64,000 nucleotides of DNA from Carnegiea gigantea. Taxonomy: Eukaryota > Streptophyta > Magnoliopsida > Caryophyllales > Cactaceae. The stretch is taken from contig JAKOGI010000107.1 in assembly GCA_029747015.1 (NCBI GenBank), positions 1,039,606-1,103,605 of the forward strand, given 5' to 3'. Of this stretch, positions 26,634 through 38,763 are shown one piece after another. A program made the position numbers and the translations under genes. Every line of letters begins with the position of its first letter. Position 1 is the first letter of the stretch. Under the pieces are notes generated by a model, which was not told the origin of the DNA, did no database searches, and saw only the letters and a list, made by a program, of their open reading frames with translations.

Positions 26634-28305
26634 TTTTCAAATAATCATGTAGATATCTCTTTTCTTTTGTTGATAAGAATTTTTCAACTCCAATATCAAA
26701 GAAATAATTAAAAAAACTTTAAAGTAGCTCCTTCCACCTTCATATCCTTGTTGAATTCACTATGATAAACAAAAGTAGTGTTTCCACAATGCATTATTAT
26801 CTTTTCTGGTCCAATTAATACCCACATTTGATGATACTTATTGTAAAACCACGTGGCTCTTGCTAAACTAGAATTACTAATTGTTAAACCAAATTAGCTC
26901 TTGTCATTGATCACCTAGGTCATTTAAGTCAATTAGGCACTTTGATTTTTGAAATCATATTAATGTGTAATATACCTCAATATGCAGACTTCTATTTTTA
27001 GGGGCTCTTGTCAGACCAGTAGGAGATGCATAAATCCAATGGACTCTTTTAAACATACACTTTTGAAACTTAGTTAAATTTGAAAACAACTCTACATCAG
27101 GGAATTTAAAAATAGGTAAGCCACCATCGTATATTCCTGGACTTTCATGATGGGATCATCTAGAAGGATTGAATTTGTTGAGAATCTAACACTACTAACT
27201 CTAGATCTATCAAAAGGAAGATTATAGTACGCCATGGTTCCTCAATATTATAGGAATAATAATTGTATTAGTTGATGCAGGTTGGATACCAATCGTTGAA
27301 CCATTTTTTTGGAACATAGACACTTATTTTTTGGTTAGACATCATAAGGACAGCTTGAGTAATTCATATGTAATTATAAAAGACTGAATCTTTGTACTAC
27401 TAGATAGGTAGAAGACAACAACCCAAAGCATGATGTACTTTTTGTATGAAATTCCAAAATACCCATGAGAATCCTTCTAGAAGGAGAGACCCATTCTAAC
27501 AATAATGAGATTTCATTTTGGATTTCCTTTCGGGCAAGAGTTCTGCTTTGATGGTCACTATTGACACGAGTTAAACTATCTGTTAGAGAATTATTTGATC
27601 CTTATATATGTTCAATAAAGAAAGAAAACTGGTTAAGCCATAATTACCAACACAGGAGTTACACTTGCGCTTACATATTTAATTTTTTTTCCCCAAAAAC
27701 TCAGTATCCCTTTATAATAAGTTCAAATAAGAAATGATTTTAGAGCTAAAAAGATTAAGAATTTTAATTTCTCTTATGACTGTAAGGATTTCTTTTCATA
27801 GTAAGATAGTTGCATTATGTTTTATTTATTAAACTTCCACTATAACACTTGTAAAGTTTTTCTCCTTCTTTGATTTTGAGTATGGCGCTCAAGTGCTCAT
27901 CGCAGGTATCTTCCTCGAGAATCAAATCATCTTCTTAATTAGGCAAGTTAAGAACAAAAGGATTTTTACATATTTTTTTGAAGTTTTGAACAATCATTGA
28001 TTCACTAGGGGTCCATGTCCGGCTTACATTTTCTGTTGTAATGGTTTTCTCAATTCAGCTAAATTTTTAATGACATATAAAGCATAGATAAGACACCCCA
28101 AAAACCATTCTAATTGCTTCTTATCTTCAATCTTCTCATGAAAATTTTCTATTTTTTCTAAAGTATGCTTTTGTAGAATGATTTGTTCAATTTTTATTAG
28201 AAGACCTAAAAATTCTATTTATTATTCAACATAAATGCACTTGTTTTTACCAAGGATAATACTATGATCAATGCATCTTTGGGTGACAGGTAGAACATCA
28301 TATTT

Positions 28306-28503
28306 TCATTGTGTTATGGTCTTTGAAAAGATAAGATTGCCATCAAGGCAAATTAGACAACAGTGATTGATATCTTTGAAGATGTTATCAATTCTTCTTT
28401 GAAATATTTGAAATGCATTTTCAATACCAAATGACATTACTATCAACTTATAATATCCTTGAATGACACTAAAAGTGGTTGAAGGAACAATTTCTTTATC
28501 CAC
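28306..28503 (-). pseudogene. Pararetrovirus reverse transcriptase, catalytic site damaged
   Basis: The 65-codon frame covers part of the palm of a caulimovirid reverse transcriptase, which copies pregenomic RNA into DNA. Recognisable elements are a QGYYKLIVMSFGIENAF segment and, near the C end, the position of the YxDD catalytic motif. Here that motif reads C-L-D-G, so one of the two catalytic aspartates is lost. Flanking polymerase sequence continues in other frames on both sides. RNase H-like sequence follows at lower coordinates. The gene cannot encode an active enzyme. Confidence 0.75.
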
Positions 28504-30058
28504 TTTTATCTATCAGTATCTGCTTTTACAGTACATTTTTGGGAACCAAGAAGCTTCTTGAATTTTACTGAAAAGAGCTGTTTTGTTTGGAACATAATGA
28601 CCAGCAAAATAATATTCTCATCAAACTTTTTATGATTGATTATCATTCTAGCTTTTTTTCTTTTTTCTTCAGCATGATTTCTCACTATGAAAGTAGGTGA
28701 GACTAGTGTGAAGTTTCTTAGTATTCCTTATTAACCTTTATCCAAAAGACCTTTGATTTATTTATCATATTTTTGGATATCCTGATTCATATACACCATT
28801 TGTTTGACTCAGATAATAGTGTTGAGATTTAAGAAAGCAATTTTTCCAAATTTTTTATCCTTATCCCAAAATTTTAGCGGATTATTATAGTAGAGTTATT
28901 CGCATAATTCTTCATGTTGGTCAACAATCTGCTCTTGAATAAATAACTCAAGTAGTGAGATTATTAGTGCTATTTCACGTTGTGCAGGGATTATCTTTTC
29001 ACCACCTGGTTGCATATAAACTCAATCTTTTGGTGAGTGTATGCCCTATTTAATTTTCCAATGGGAATCGAGTGACCATTTACTGTGAATATAATTTCGC
29101 TTATGGTTTGTGTGCATGAGAATAGAGTGTTTGAAAGTTATTTCCAATAATCATATCATGAGATGGTTAATCAGTAGCCTATAGAATTGGTATAATGCAT
29201 TAGACTATCACTTCAATATATAACCATTATATAGATTCATTGTGGCTCATTTTGCTATTATTAGCTATTAATTTTGTAAAGAATCATTTGTTTTTTTCCA
29301 CATGAATTATTAAAATAGAGATCTTTTTCCAAAACAGGCAAAATAATCACTATCGATGTTAGCCCACAATTCATATTTATTATATTCCCTCTAAGCATAT
29401 ATTTATTAGGATAGAAATATTATTAGGATTAGTATAGGTGACTTTATAGCATATCTTCATATCCATATTTTTGACTAATTTATCCTTATAAATGGATTCA
29501 CTAATGGTTCTTGTTTTGTATTAGATGATCTTTCTATCCAAACTGATACTTCGGTCTATACTATTTCTTATAGGTTTAAAACTCATTCTACTCATTTCAC
29601 TAGTCATACTAATTGTGTCATCTTCTTTAACTTCTTCTTTAGTTGTAGAAGACCCTTCTCTGTATTCTGACCGTGCAGCCATATTTCTCAATAATTGTGG
29701 TTTTATGGTAATTTTTCCATTCTCATCAAATTTTGTAGGAATGGCGAGGCTAACTATCCAAGACTTATCAACTTTTATCTCCTATGAAAGGGACTTTATC
29801 CTTTGAATTGTTTGCATTGAAGTATGACTTTCAAATTTTTCTGCCTCCATCATCATTATCCTAGGCTTTGGGTCTATAGTGTTATCTAATTTGTAGATTA
29901 TTCTCTAAAATATCCTTAGTGGATAACTCCTCTCTTCATTTCCATCCCAACTATTTTTATCTTAAGGGCCATAAAGTTTTTAGCAACTTCATCTTTTAGA
30001 CTTACATAATATCCAAGACATTAATTGAATCTTATTGAACCATTATACAAATTAGTAT

Positions 30059-30268
30059 TTATTCATGTGATAATTTGATTATTAAATTTGGTATTCTAAT
30101 ATTACATAATAAAGCATAAACGCCGATATCTTTTCCATAATACTGTAATTGTGTAATTTGAACTTGGATACTTCCAGTGTGGATATATCTATATTTTCGA
30201 TCATTAATTGCTATGCTTAAGGATATTTTTTCAATTGATGAGATTAACCTCTCCCATATTAAATTCAC
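30059..30268 (-). pseudogene. Viral movement-protein-like fragment (30K superfamily)
   Basis: The 69-codon frame resembles the core of caulimovirid movement proteins, which widen plasmodesmata so that virus can pass between cells. The supporting stretch is YRYIHTGSIQVQITQL followed by a hydrophobic segment with ALLC. Sequence continues downstream in broken frames. A hAT MITE (30424-31064) is inserted just upstream. The polymerase piece lies about 1.6 kb downstream on the same strand, the usual gene order. Confidence 0.6.
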
Positions 30269-30423
30269 AGTCTTTTATCTCTAAATTGATTTCATCATTT
30301 TGCATACATACTTACATTTTAACTAAAAGATGGATTTTTTTCTAATCATATCTCTCTGTATTATAGGAAGAATCTAATCTCCTTTAAACTCTTTATTCTT
30401 ATTATCTACTGAGTATTCCTCTT

Positions 30424-31064
30424 AAGGGCGACAATGGGGCAGGTACAGGGTGGATTTAGCTGTACCCTTATCCATATTCATTTTTAAATTAATATATATC
30501 GATATCCATATCCATCGAGTATAGTAAAACTATACTCATATCCATACCCACTGGGTATAGCAGGTATATTAAGGTACATATAAAAGAAAATGAATTAAAT
30601 CCATTTTATAATCATATTCAACATCAAATAGCTAATACGTCACATGAACATTAAGATTCCAACAAAATATCATATCTACCAAATACAACTAAGAGTTTCC
30701 GAATTCAAGCAAAAAATTAACACTCAATGATTATAGTTTCTAATAAAATGTCCCACTGAAGTCTTGAATATAATACAACTCAAAGAAACTAGAGAAATAT
30801 CTAAGTCCAAGCAACAAACTATAACTTTGAATAAACAGGTACGAGATTTATATATGGAGGATATCGAGGGGTACAGTGGGTATTGATAAAATGGGTATGA
30901 GATGGGTATGGGACGTTATACTCATGTTTATACCCATACTCATAGCCATTTTAGCAATACCACCCTATACCCATTTTTTTTTCTCATTTTCAATATCCAT
31001 ACCCATACCCGTTGGGGTGGGTTTTGTGGGTTTTAAGCGAGTATGGATTTTTTTGCCGGCCCTA
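30424..31064. mobile_element. hAT-type MITE inside the pararetrovirus
   Basis: The element runs from AAGGGCGACAATGGGG to TTGCCGGCCCTA, giving imperfect terminal inverted repeats of the TAGGGC(T)GGCAA kind. A target duplication attcctctt lies on both sides (30415-30423 and 31065-31073); hAT elements make 8 bases. Inside are many copies of a gggtatgggtat-like motif in both directions. There is no transposase, so it is non-autonomous. The open frame 30876-31094 lies within it and is not a gene. Confidence 0.85.
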
Positions 31065-32678
31065 ATTCCTCTTCTTAAAGATCGTCGAGACTAATTGCGC
31101 TACTTTTATCATATGACTAGTTTCTTCATAATCACTTTCTTTATATTCATTTGTCATTATTATCTCAACAATTTCTTTGTTGTTTTTTTAGAGAAAGATC
31201 TAGTATTTCTTCTTTTCTAAGCTCAAAATAATCTAAATTACCCTAGATTTTACTAAGCTTGTTGTTCTTCCTATTTTCATTCATTTGCATATTGCCCTGT
31301 ATCTTCGCATGTCCAACAGTTACAACTATTTTTCTCTATAGGACAATCGATAGCTTTTCTTTAAAAAAATTCCTTTATAGGGCTTGGTTTATTATAGTGC
31401 TTTCTTTTGCATTTTTCTCATCTTTACTTGTTAAAGCTCTTTTTCTTGTAAAATTTTCTTTTTCTCCTCTTTTCATATTCATTTCCACATTGATGAGGAG
31501 CATCCCAATAGGTTAAAAATTGTTTCTTCATTTGTCTTTGTTTTTGGAGATCAAGACATTTATTACTAACTCATTTCCTTAAATAAGATATTCTTATTCA
31601 AGCCATGTAATGTATTTTCCATTAATTATGAAATTTATCAGATAGGATAATTTTTTATAAAATATACCAAGATTGGTTTTGTTATGCCTGATTTTGTAAT
31701 AATATACACTTAATTTAGCAATATAATTTTTCAAATACCTTATGTCCCAAACCTCTATGTTATCATCATTCTTTGCCACACTATAGCTTTTTGTTCGAAA
31801 TTAAGTTTAGCTCCGATGAATTCAATTTTAATTTCCTTACATAATTCTTTGGACATAGGGATTGATGTTTCCATTATTCTTAATATATTTTAATCTTCCT
31901 CATCTAATGAGTCATATCAGTCAGCCACAATACCAAAAAAACTATGTTCGATATAGACTAGGAAATTTTCAGCAGTTCATATGGTATTTAAGTTCATGAT
32001 ACTATTCATACCCCTCTTCCGATGTTCAAATATGTCCTCTATATTATGAGCTTCATCTATCTTTTGTATGTAATCCGTTTGACTAATTGGGGCAAGGTTA
32101 ATTTCTTCAAAGGTTGTGTTCTCTTTGGGATGAATCCAATGGAAAAGTTGGTCATTTATTCTGCTGGAATATATCTAGGTCTCATAAAATGAGTATTTCT
32201 CTTAGACAATTCACCAGAATCTTCATATTTCGTGATTATATTGTTAACTAAATTGGATCCAAATTCATCCTTGTTATGAACTTCGCCAATTTAATTGATT
32301 TCACTTCCAGCCACCAATTTTCTACATTTTTAGTCCAGTTTTTTCTTGATTTCTTATAAAGGAATAACATTCAGATCCTCTAGTTTAATTAGATTCATTT
32401 GCTAATATATTTCTTCTTCTACTTGCATATTATTTGTCTCTTCATTATCATGAGATGGTACTTCTTGTTTATACAGTATTCTATGATCTTGTTTAATTCA
32501 TCTGGATTTTACTCTTTAGCAAACATGTTTTATAATTCTTCTAGATTATACCCCTTTTCTTTTATTCTTTCTCTTCCTTTTCCGATGATTTATCAGATGA
32601 TTTTTTTTTTGTTTCTATTTTTATATTTTGCAAAGGAAATAAATTTTTAGTTTTAAGGTTTTAGGAAAGATATTTTTG

Positions 32679-32924
32679 TTAAAACACAGTATTAATGCCT
32701 AGATCAGATTTTTCACTATGTCTAACTTCATTGATTAAAGAAAGATGGATTATAGACAATTGTTTCTTTGCCACTTTGATTCCAATCTTAACTTTTGTTA
32801 ATTTAACCTTTAATTCTAAAAATATTTTAGTGATATAGTTTAATTGCAGTACTATTGAAGTAGATCCCTCTTGGCTGAGCACAATGTGAATAATTTGAAG
32901 AAAGACAAGTAGATGATGATTCAA
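32679..32924 (-). pseudogene. Viral N-terminal coding piece after the primer site
   Basis: An 81-codon frame begins about 70 bases downstream of the viral primer binding site, where the first viral protein would start. It is lysine-rich with heptad-like spacing of hydrophobic residues (LELKVKLTKVKIGIKVAKK). No domain was recognised. Assignment is by position only. Confidence 0.35.
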
Positions 32925-32993
32925 GTATTGAATGTAATTAATTAGCTTAATTAATTATTAATTAACTTAATTATCTTAATTATTTTTTTCACG

Positions 32994-33006
32994 TTGCTCT
33001 AATACC
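32994..33006 (-). other. Viral primer binding site, tRNA-Met type
   Basis: The minus strand reads cggtattagagcaa, close to the tggtatcagagc site complementary to initiator tRNA-Met. In caulimovirids this site marks the start of minus-strand DNA synthesis and is used as genome position 1. Confidence 0.65.
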
Positions 33007-33570
33007 GATATAAAAGAGGATTTCGAATAGCACTTATACGAAGGTTGCACAAAATTAAAAGTTTGAAAGTAAGTTCTTAAGGACTTAAGTAAAATACGCA
33101 AATATAAAAACCTTAGTGTACTTGGAATAATTTTAAAAGTTATGTTTGGCCACTTTGCTTCCAGGTAATGTTTAACCAAATTTGGATGGACTTAAAAACA
33201 TATTACTCAAAATAGTCGGTTCAAAAAAATATTTACTAAATTATATGATCCACGATGGAATTTTTCCTCCAAAATTGAATAAGTTTACCCCTATACTTTC
33301 AAAAATATAAGTCTAAAGATCATTCAGGAGAGCATGGATTCCAATTCGCTTTATTTCAAAATAAGGGAGTATGATGACGGATAATTAAAATTGTTGTCGT
33401 ATTATTATTATCATTATTATTATTGCTACTATCTAGATGAGCCCTTTATGTTGATAATTACGATTAACGGGACTATGGATTTTCCTTTTCATATGCGTAC
33501 ATCCAAGCCGATCAAGAAGTCTAATCGGCCAAGCCAGTTATTATGTGGTTTAATTGTGATTGTATAAGCG

Positions 33571-33576
33571 ATATAA

Positions 33577-33608
<32 letters not shown>

Positions 33609-33611
33609 CAT
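33571..33611. repeat. GT/AT microsatellite
   Basis: A (TG)n run passes into (TA)n within long LTR copy 2. Copy 1 has no repeat at the matching place (near 16750), so it expanded after the copies separated. Confidence 0.9.
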
Positions 33612-35399
33612 ATGCATGAGCACATGCTTGGTGAATCGGGGCCTCATATTATTTTATGGTAAAATATAGTATAAAGTGTTGTTATATTAAAATAAGTAAA
33701 TAAATATTTTCATCTAAAATATGTGAGTTTTATAAAGGTATAGCTAATAAACGTACCTTGACCTTGATCTCTCTTACTGATATTTAATGATGCCTATTTG
33801 CCGATGACTATTTAGAAGCATTTTCTTCTGCTGAATGAGAAGTTTGCTGGTCAATAACTTGATTAGATTCTTTATTGCGAGACTTAAATTCATTTATGCA
33901 AAGCTTACGTATTTTATTTTTAGGTTAATTCTTATAGTCTACTTAGGAGGTGTTTTGCTCATTAGCTAGAGTGGTTCAATGATCCTCATATTAACCCCAA
34001 ATATTATGCAATAACTATTACGGTCAAGATTCATTGTTTATGTGCTCCAAATTTTCTAATAATTGATATCGGTATTTTGATGTACATGTGTATTCTTTTC
34101 CTTTTAACAAGCATTCTCAGGTTATCTTTACCCATTAATTTCGGCGATAACCCTCCATGTCTTAACATTTTCCCCCTCTTATTTTTGTGTAAATACTCCT
34201 CACACCATTCTTCTAACAAAAGTTATTCTTTGTATCATATCGTTTTCAAGTAAACTCCTAACATATCCAAAATAGTCATCAAGACATGATATTTTATTAT
34301 TTATTTATTTGTTTATTAATCACAACTTAGTTCCACAACCTGCCAAATTTGTCACAACCCCATAACAAATTCTTGTGTTTTGGACAGATTTCATGGTCAA
34401 CTTAGAAAATTCATATTTTTCTTTTCTGATGTCACATTCAAACCTAAAAAACGTCCATATTGAAAGCTCATGAAGTCCTCTAGGATTTCATTTAGGGTGA
34501 AAATTGCAAAAATCACAGCAAGCCCCCGAAAGTAAACACAAACAGAACTGTGCATAGTTCGTGTACAATTTGTACAGTTTCAGTGACTTGCTCAGAACTT
34601 GACATGTACACCTCCAAACTCAGCAATTCCAGAGGCATTGCCTAGTTAGCTCATTGGGCTAGTTCTCATCCAAAATTTATAACAATTAATGCCATTTTGC
34701 ATATAAATAAGTTCCTATATTCTCATTTTTGTTTCAATTCTTGATTCCATAATGTACACTTACCCAAAGCTCAACTCTCCATAACCACCCTTCACAATAT
34801 CTATTTCTTGCTCACATACCATTTATAAATTAAAGATTTTCCTTTCCACTCTTCTATATTCTCATAATAATTTAGTTTAATATTCACAAATCCAAAAACT
34901 CAATCTAAACTTCGATCCCCTTCTTCATGCTAGCTTCCACCTACCCATCTCGAATTCAAATGCTCAAGTTTCCTTCAAAATTCCTCATGTCATTCAACTA
35001 CATAACACGTTGCTTCCACATTCTCAAACCACCCATACTTAAATCAACACACTCTTGAAATCCAGAGCCTTGTTTTAATTTTCAAAACAAATCTGACAAA
35101 ATACCCACAATCCTCATCATCATTATTTAGATTCACTTAGAAAATTCAATCTTAACATTACATTTAAATTTCCATGTCAATTTTTAGAAATAAAAGGCAT
35201 GACTTTTGAATTGCGAAAGAAAAGGGTTTGGGATTGGGTTTTTACCTTACAAATACAAAGGACATAGAAGATAAGGAGTGGGGAGGGCATGGCCAACAAC
35301 AACATGGCTTCGGTGGCTGGACGGTGGTGGCGGCACGGTGACGCAGCACCCAGCTACTTGCGGAGGAAGAGATAGAGAAGCTAGGGGATGGGGTCAATT

Positions 35400-36512
35400 C
35401 GGGTGGGCGGGTCAAATATGGGTCGGGTGTAATCGGGTTTGGGTAAAATACAGGTCGAGTATATTTCGGGTTCGGGTAAAATACGGGCGGGTGTATTTCG
35501 ATTTTATAGGTTTCTGATCAACCCAACGGTTTAAAGCGCCTTTTTAGTGAATTATTTCTTTTTTTTGTCAAAATCAAAAATTCGACATATTTATTACTTA
35601 AAATTGTCTATATTTAATGAACAAGCATTGTAATTGTAATTTTATCAAAGAATATCAAAAATATCCAAACTTTCAACATGATATATGAAATTCATGTGCA
35701 GGTAGACAATCAATTACATTTGGATAGGTTGACCCGTATATTAAAATATTAATAATTGGTCGGGTCATTCATGGGTCGGCCCATCTAAAGCATATTAACG
35801 AGTCAGGGCGGTTCAACTTGTTAATAGTCCGTTTAATAATTTGATATTTCGTTAATTAACCTAGCATTACCTAATCAGGCATGTTTTATTACTACGTCGA
35901 GCCTAACACGAACATAAGTTGGTCTATTACCCAACATTGCGTCAGATTCGAGACCAATTAGAAGGAATCCAAACGAAAGAATATTATATACGCGCAAGAT
36001 ATTATAATTATCTATTAATTGTAGAATCAAAATATTAGATTATTATAGAATAATCTTATTTGACATGCGATGAGACGTATTCATTTTACCAAGAATATAA
36101 TGGTATGACTCACACATTTTCATTACTTATCTAATTCTAAATTGTTTTTATTAATATTGGAGTTGTTTCATGGCCATTTTCTAAAATTGTACCATTTATG
36201 TAAGTTATATATGACGTTGTTTTATGTAAAAAGCAGAAATCATTGTCTAATTTGCGAAGAGAGGTGATAATTATATAACGTCTCTCCAAATGATTTGTTA
36301 TAATGAAAAACTATTGTTGTTAAGAAGTAAAAATTAAAGAAAACAAAAAGTAAATATATGATATTCGGATTGAGCAGGCGGGTTCAGGTTCAGGTCGGGT
36401 TTGACCCAAAAATTCACGAGTTTTTCGGGTTCGGTTTGTTTCGGGTTCGGGTTGAGAAAATCGTGTTCAAAATCCAAAACTTTCGGACGAGTTTGGGTCG
36501 GGTTTACGAGTC
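35400..36512. mobile_element. Unclassified 1.1-kb insertion with 9-base duplication
   Basis: Copy 1 of the long LTR has no counterpart to this segment. It is bordered by gggtcaatt on both sides (35391-35399 and 36513-36521), and copy 1 has the similar gggtttgtt at the empty site. Both ends carry direct, G-rich gggtcgggtt-type motifs, and no clear terminal inverted repeat was found. A 9-base duplication is typical of Mutator-like elements, but class is undecided. Confidence 0.6.
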
Positions 36513-36716
36513 GGGTCAATTTTTGTCAGTCTATATGTAGTACATGGTTCTAGAGATGTAAATTTAGGGGCTCCCTTTCTTAATTAAGTTGTAATTTTTC
36601 TCTCCTATTCTCATATATTGATATTTTCATTATTATTTTTTTCTTTATTTTATTCTACTGGATGTATTTTTAATATCTTCCTTAACTCAAATCTAAATAA
36701 TTCCCTCTCTCTCCAA

Positions 36717-36866
36717 AGCTTATATTATACTCCTAAGAGTATATACTCCTACAAGGCACATTAGCACCACATGTTAAAAATTGCCCATATGACAAATACA
36801 TGCTGCGAAAATATATATACATGGCAAGTGAGAGTACATACTCCTATGTATATGATATACGTTCCC
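36717..36866. mobile_element. Small insertion, MITE-like
   Basis: About 150 bases in long LTR copy 2 are missing from copy 1, which goes directly from ctctctc to the next shared block. The insert contains repeated actcctaagagtat and agtacatactcct motifs in opposite parts. Ends and target duplication are masked by CT-rich flanks. Confidence 0.5.
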
Positions 36867-36920
36867 CTCTCTCTCTCTCTCTTCTCTCCTTAATATTAAT
36901 TGTGTTGCAATGAAGGTTTA

Positions 36921-37151
36921 GGGCCTGTTCTTTTCATTAAAAAATAGGTAACATTGGTTGAAGTGGGCTAAAGTGGGTCTTTTTTATTGAAGTGGGTTAA
37001 AGCTGAAAAGCTTTTTATATGATTGCTAGAAGTTGGTTAAAATAGTGGACTGAAGTAGATTGAAGTGCGTTGAAGTTGATATTTTTTATTGAAGTTCGTA
37101 AAATGGATTGAAATTGGTAAATTGAGATTTACCAACGAAAAGAACAAGACC
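36921..37151. mobile_element. PIF/Harbinger-type MITE
   Basis: The 231-base element has terminal inverted repeats GGGCCTGTTCTTTTC and GAAAAGAACAAGACC. It is flanked by TTA on both sides (36918-36920 and 37152-37154), the target choice of Harbinger transposases. It is absent from the matching place in copy 1. There is no coding capacity. Confidence 0.85.
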
Positions 37152-37272
37152 TTAGTTTCTTATTTTTCTCAAAGTCTGCCACATCTTATTAATTCGATTC
37201 TATGCCTCTATGGCACATTGCTTGTTTGTTTTGAGTTTATTATGATTTACATCATCTATTATATTTATTTAT

Positions 37273-37307
37273 TTGATGATGATGATGATGATGATGATGA
37301 TTATTAC

Positions 37308-37349
<42 letters not shown>

Positions 37350-37350
37350 G
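37273..37350. repeat. Compound GAT/ATT microsatellite, copy 2
   Basis: (GAT)n followed by (ATT)n, the counterpart of 18806-18908 in the other long LTR. The aspartate-, tyrosine- and isoleucine-run frames across it are artefacts. Confidence 0.95.
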
Positions 37351-37649
37351 CATTCGTTTTATTGGATGGCCATATGCTTAAGTATCTTGTGGCACCTTTT
37401 TAGAAGGGCGAAATTCTTGTTACTATTCACTTTTTGGCATTTAATATTTAAATTTGAGTTAATTTAGGAAATTTAGATATCTAAAACATGCATAGATATG
37501 ATATCTATCACCGAAGGCATCTAATGTCATTTGAGCCCTGCAAAACGCATACTTGTAAATGTTAAATTCGAAGTGCGTGCACTTGATTTGGTTAACTTAA
37601 TTACTGTTTAAGTTGATCATTAATATTAATTAGGTCCGGAGCGTTACAA

Positions 37650-37890
37650 AGTTGGTTCCGCTGCCAAAAACTCATCTAGGGCCAATGTTTTTGTTTGGGT
37701 CGTTAGATGACATCATAAGATATCCAAGCATGTAGAGAAATAAAGGCAAATGTCTTTCTTAAAGGTGATCCAATTAGCACAAGTAAGCTTAAGCAGGATT
37801 GGCCCCATTTTGCCTAATTTTGGAGATTGAGTTTGTTCGCCTACTAAAACCTAGTTCAGGACCAATTTTTCTTATTTGAGGTGTTATCTA
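37650..37890 (+). repeat. Probable internal segment after the long LTR
   Basis: Right after the LTR end comes aagttggttccgctgcc, a weak match to a tRNA primer binding site. The rest matches 15690-15950 with divergence. Two related units of about 170 bases share gggccaatgttttt and cgcctactaaaacc-like blocks. Confidence 0.5.
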
Positions 37891-38763
37891 ACATCCTCAC
37901 ATTTCTATATATAAAAAAACAATTTGATCTAAATGCAATTACTACAAAAAAAAAGTTCGTTTCCTTCACATTTAATTTTGCTAATAAAGTGTAGAAATAG
38001 CAATTGCCCATACTTAGGCTAAATGTGGAGAAGTTAAGTATGTGAAAGAGTTCTCCACACTTAACGAAAATGCAGATATAGTTATATTTTTCACGTTTAT
38101 AAATGTGAAGTAAATACTAATTACCCATAATTTATATGTGGCAATTTTACGCTATGCCCACTCTGGAAGATACAAGAAGTCATAATTTTTCACACACTTA
38201 AAAGTGTTATTAGTGTCATTTTGGTTTTTAAAAAAGTAATGTTTGTAATTAATATAAAACTTATTAAGTTAAAAATAGAAGAATTGTATACAATTGTTCT
38301 TTTTTTAATTAACAAGTTTTATACTAATTACCAACGCACATCACCCTCCATTAATGAATAAAATTAACAAACCAACAAATTAAAATAGATTAAACATCAA
38401 TTAAATAAATTACACATTAGTGCCTAAAAAAATTAATTGTAGACACAACAACAAAGACTAAGATAATCAAAACTAAATATTCTTGTATTTTTTTGAATCC
38501 ATCCTGCTAAGTTTTTTGTTATAGTAGTTCATTGAACATTTGATTACTCTATATACTATCTAAAACTATACTTTGAAAACATGCCTAACATCCAAAAATA
38601 TATAAAAAATCTCCATCTTCCTTTTCTTCACTGGGAGATGTTAGCTCCAGAATTGCAACCTATTAAATAATTAAAACACATAAAAAAATAAATTATTAGA
38701 AAAGATAACCCAAGAGAGTAACTAAGACACAAACTTGGCAGAATCAAATTTAAAGACGCACAA

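Larger units (their letters stand above)
25556..33305 (-). mobile_element. Endogenous pararetrovirus (Caulimoviridae), decayed
   Basis: About 7.7 kb interrupts the long LTR copy and reads on the minus strand. In viral order it holds a tRNA-Met primer site (32994-33006), an N-terminal coding piece (32679-32924), a movement-protein-like piece (30059-30268), a reverse transcriptase piece (28306-28503), RNase H-like sequence in broken frames (about 27500-28250) and a TATA box near 26350. The length without the nested hAT MITE is about 7.1 kb, near a caulimovirid genome. Integration of such viruses is accidental because they lack integrase. Every frame seen is interrupted, and a coat protein was not identified. 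Confidence 0.75.
25154..37648 (+). mobile_element. Long LTR copy 2, split by four insertions
   Basis: This is the second copy of the long LTR at 15951-19218. Left part: 25154-about 25550. Right part: about 33305-37648, ending gcgttaca. The insertions are the pararetrovirus (about 25556-33305), a G-rich element (35400-36512), a small insertion (about 36717-36866) and a Harbinger-type MITE (36921-37151). Subtracting them leaves about 3.2 kb, close to the 3268 bases of copy 1. The sequence after the LTR (37650-37890) resembles an internal region. Confidence 0.75.

Noticed and set aside
29525..29806. 93-codon plus-strand frame with a hydrophobic start
   Set aside because: It is antisense to the pararetrovirus copy, whose coding strand is minus.
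37089..37403. 104-codon frame with D and Y runs
   Set aside because: It crosses a Harbinger-type MITE and a microsatellite; no domain is present.
15951..37648. The two long LTRs as ends of one 21.7-kb element
   Set aside because: No primer site follows copy 1, no purine tract precedes copy 2, and no gag-pol lies between; an internal-like segment sits outside the pair.
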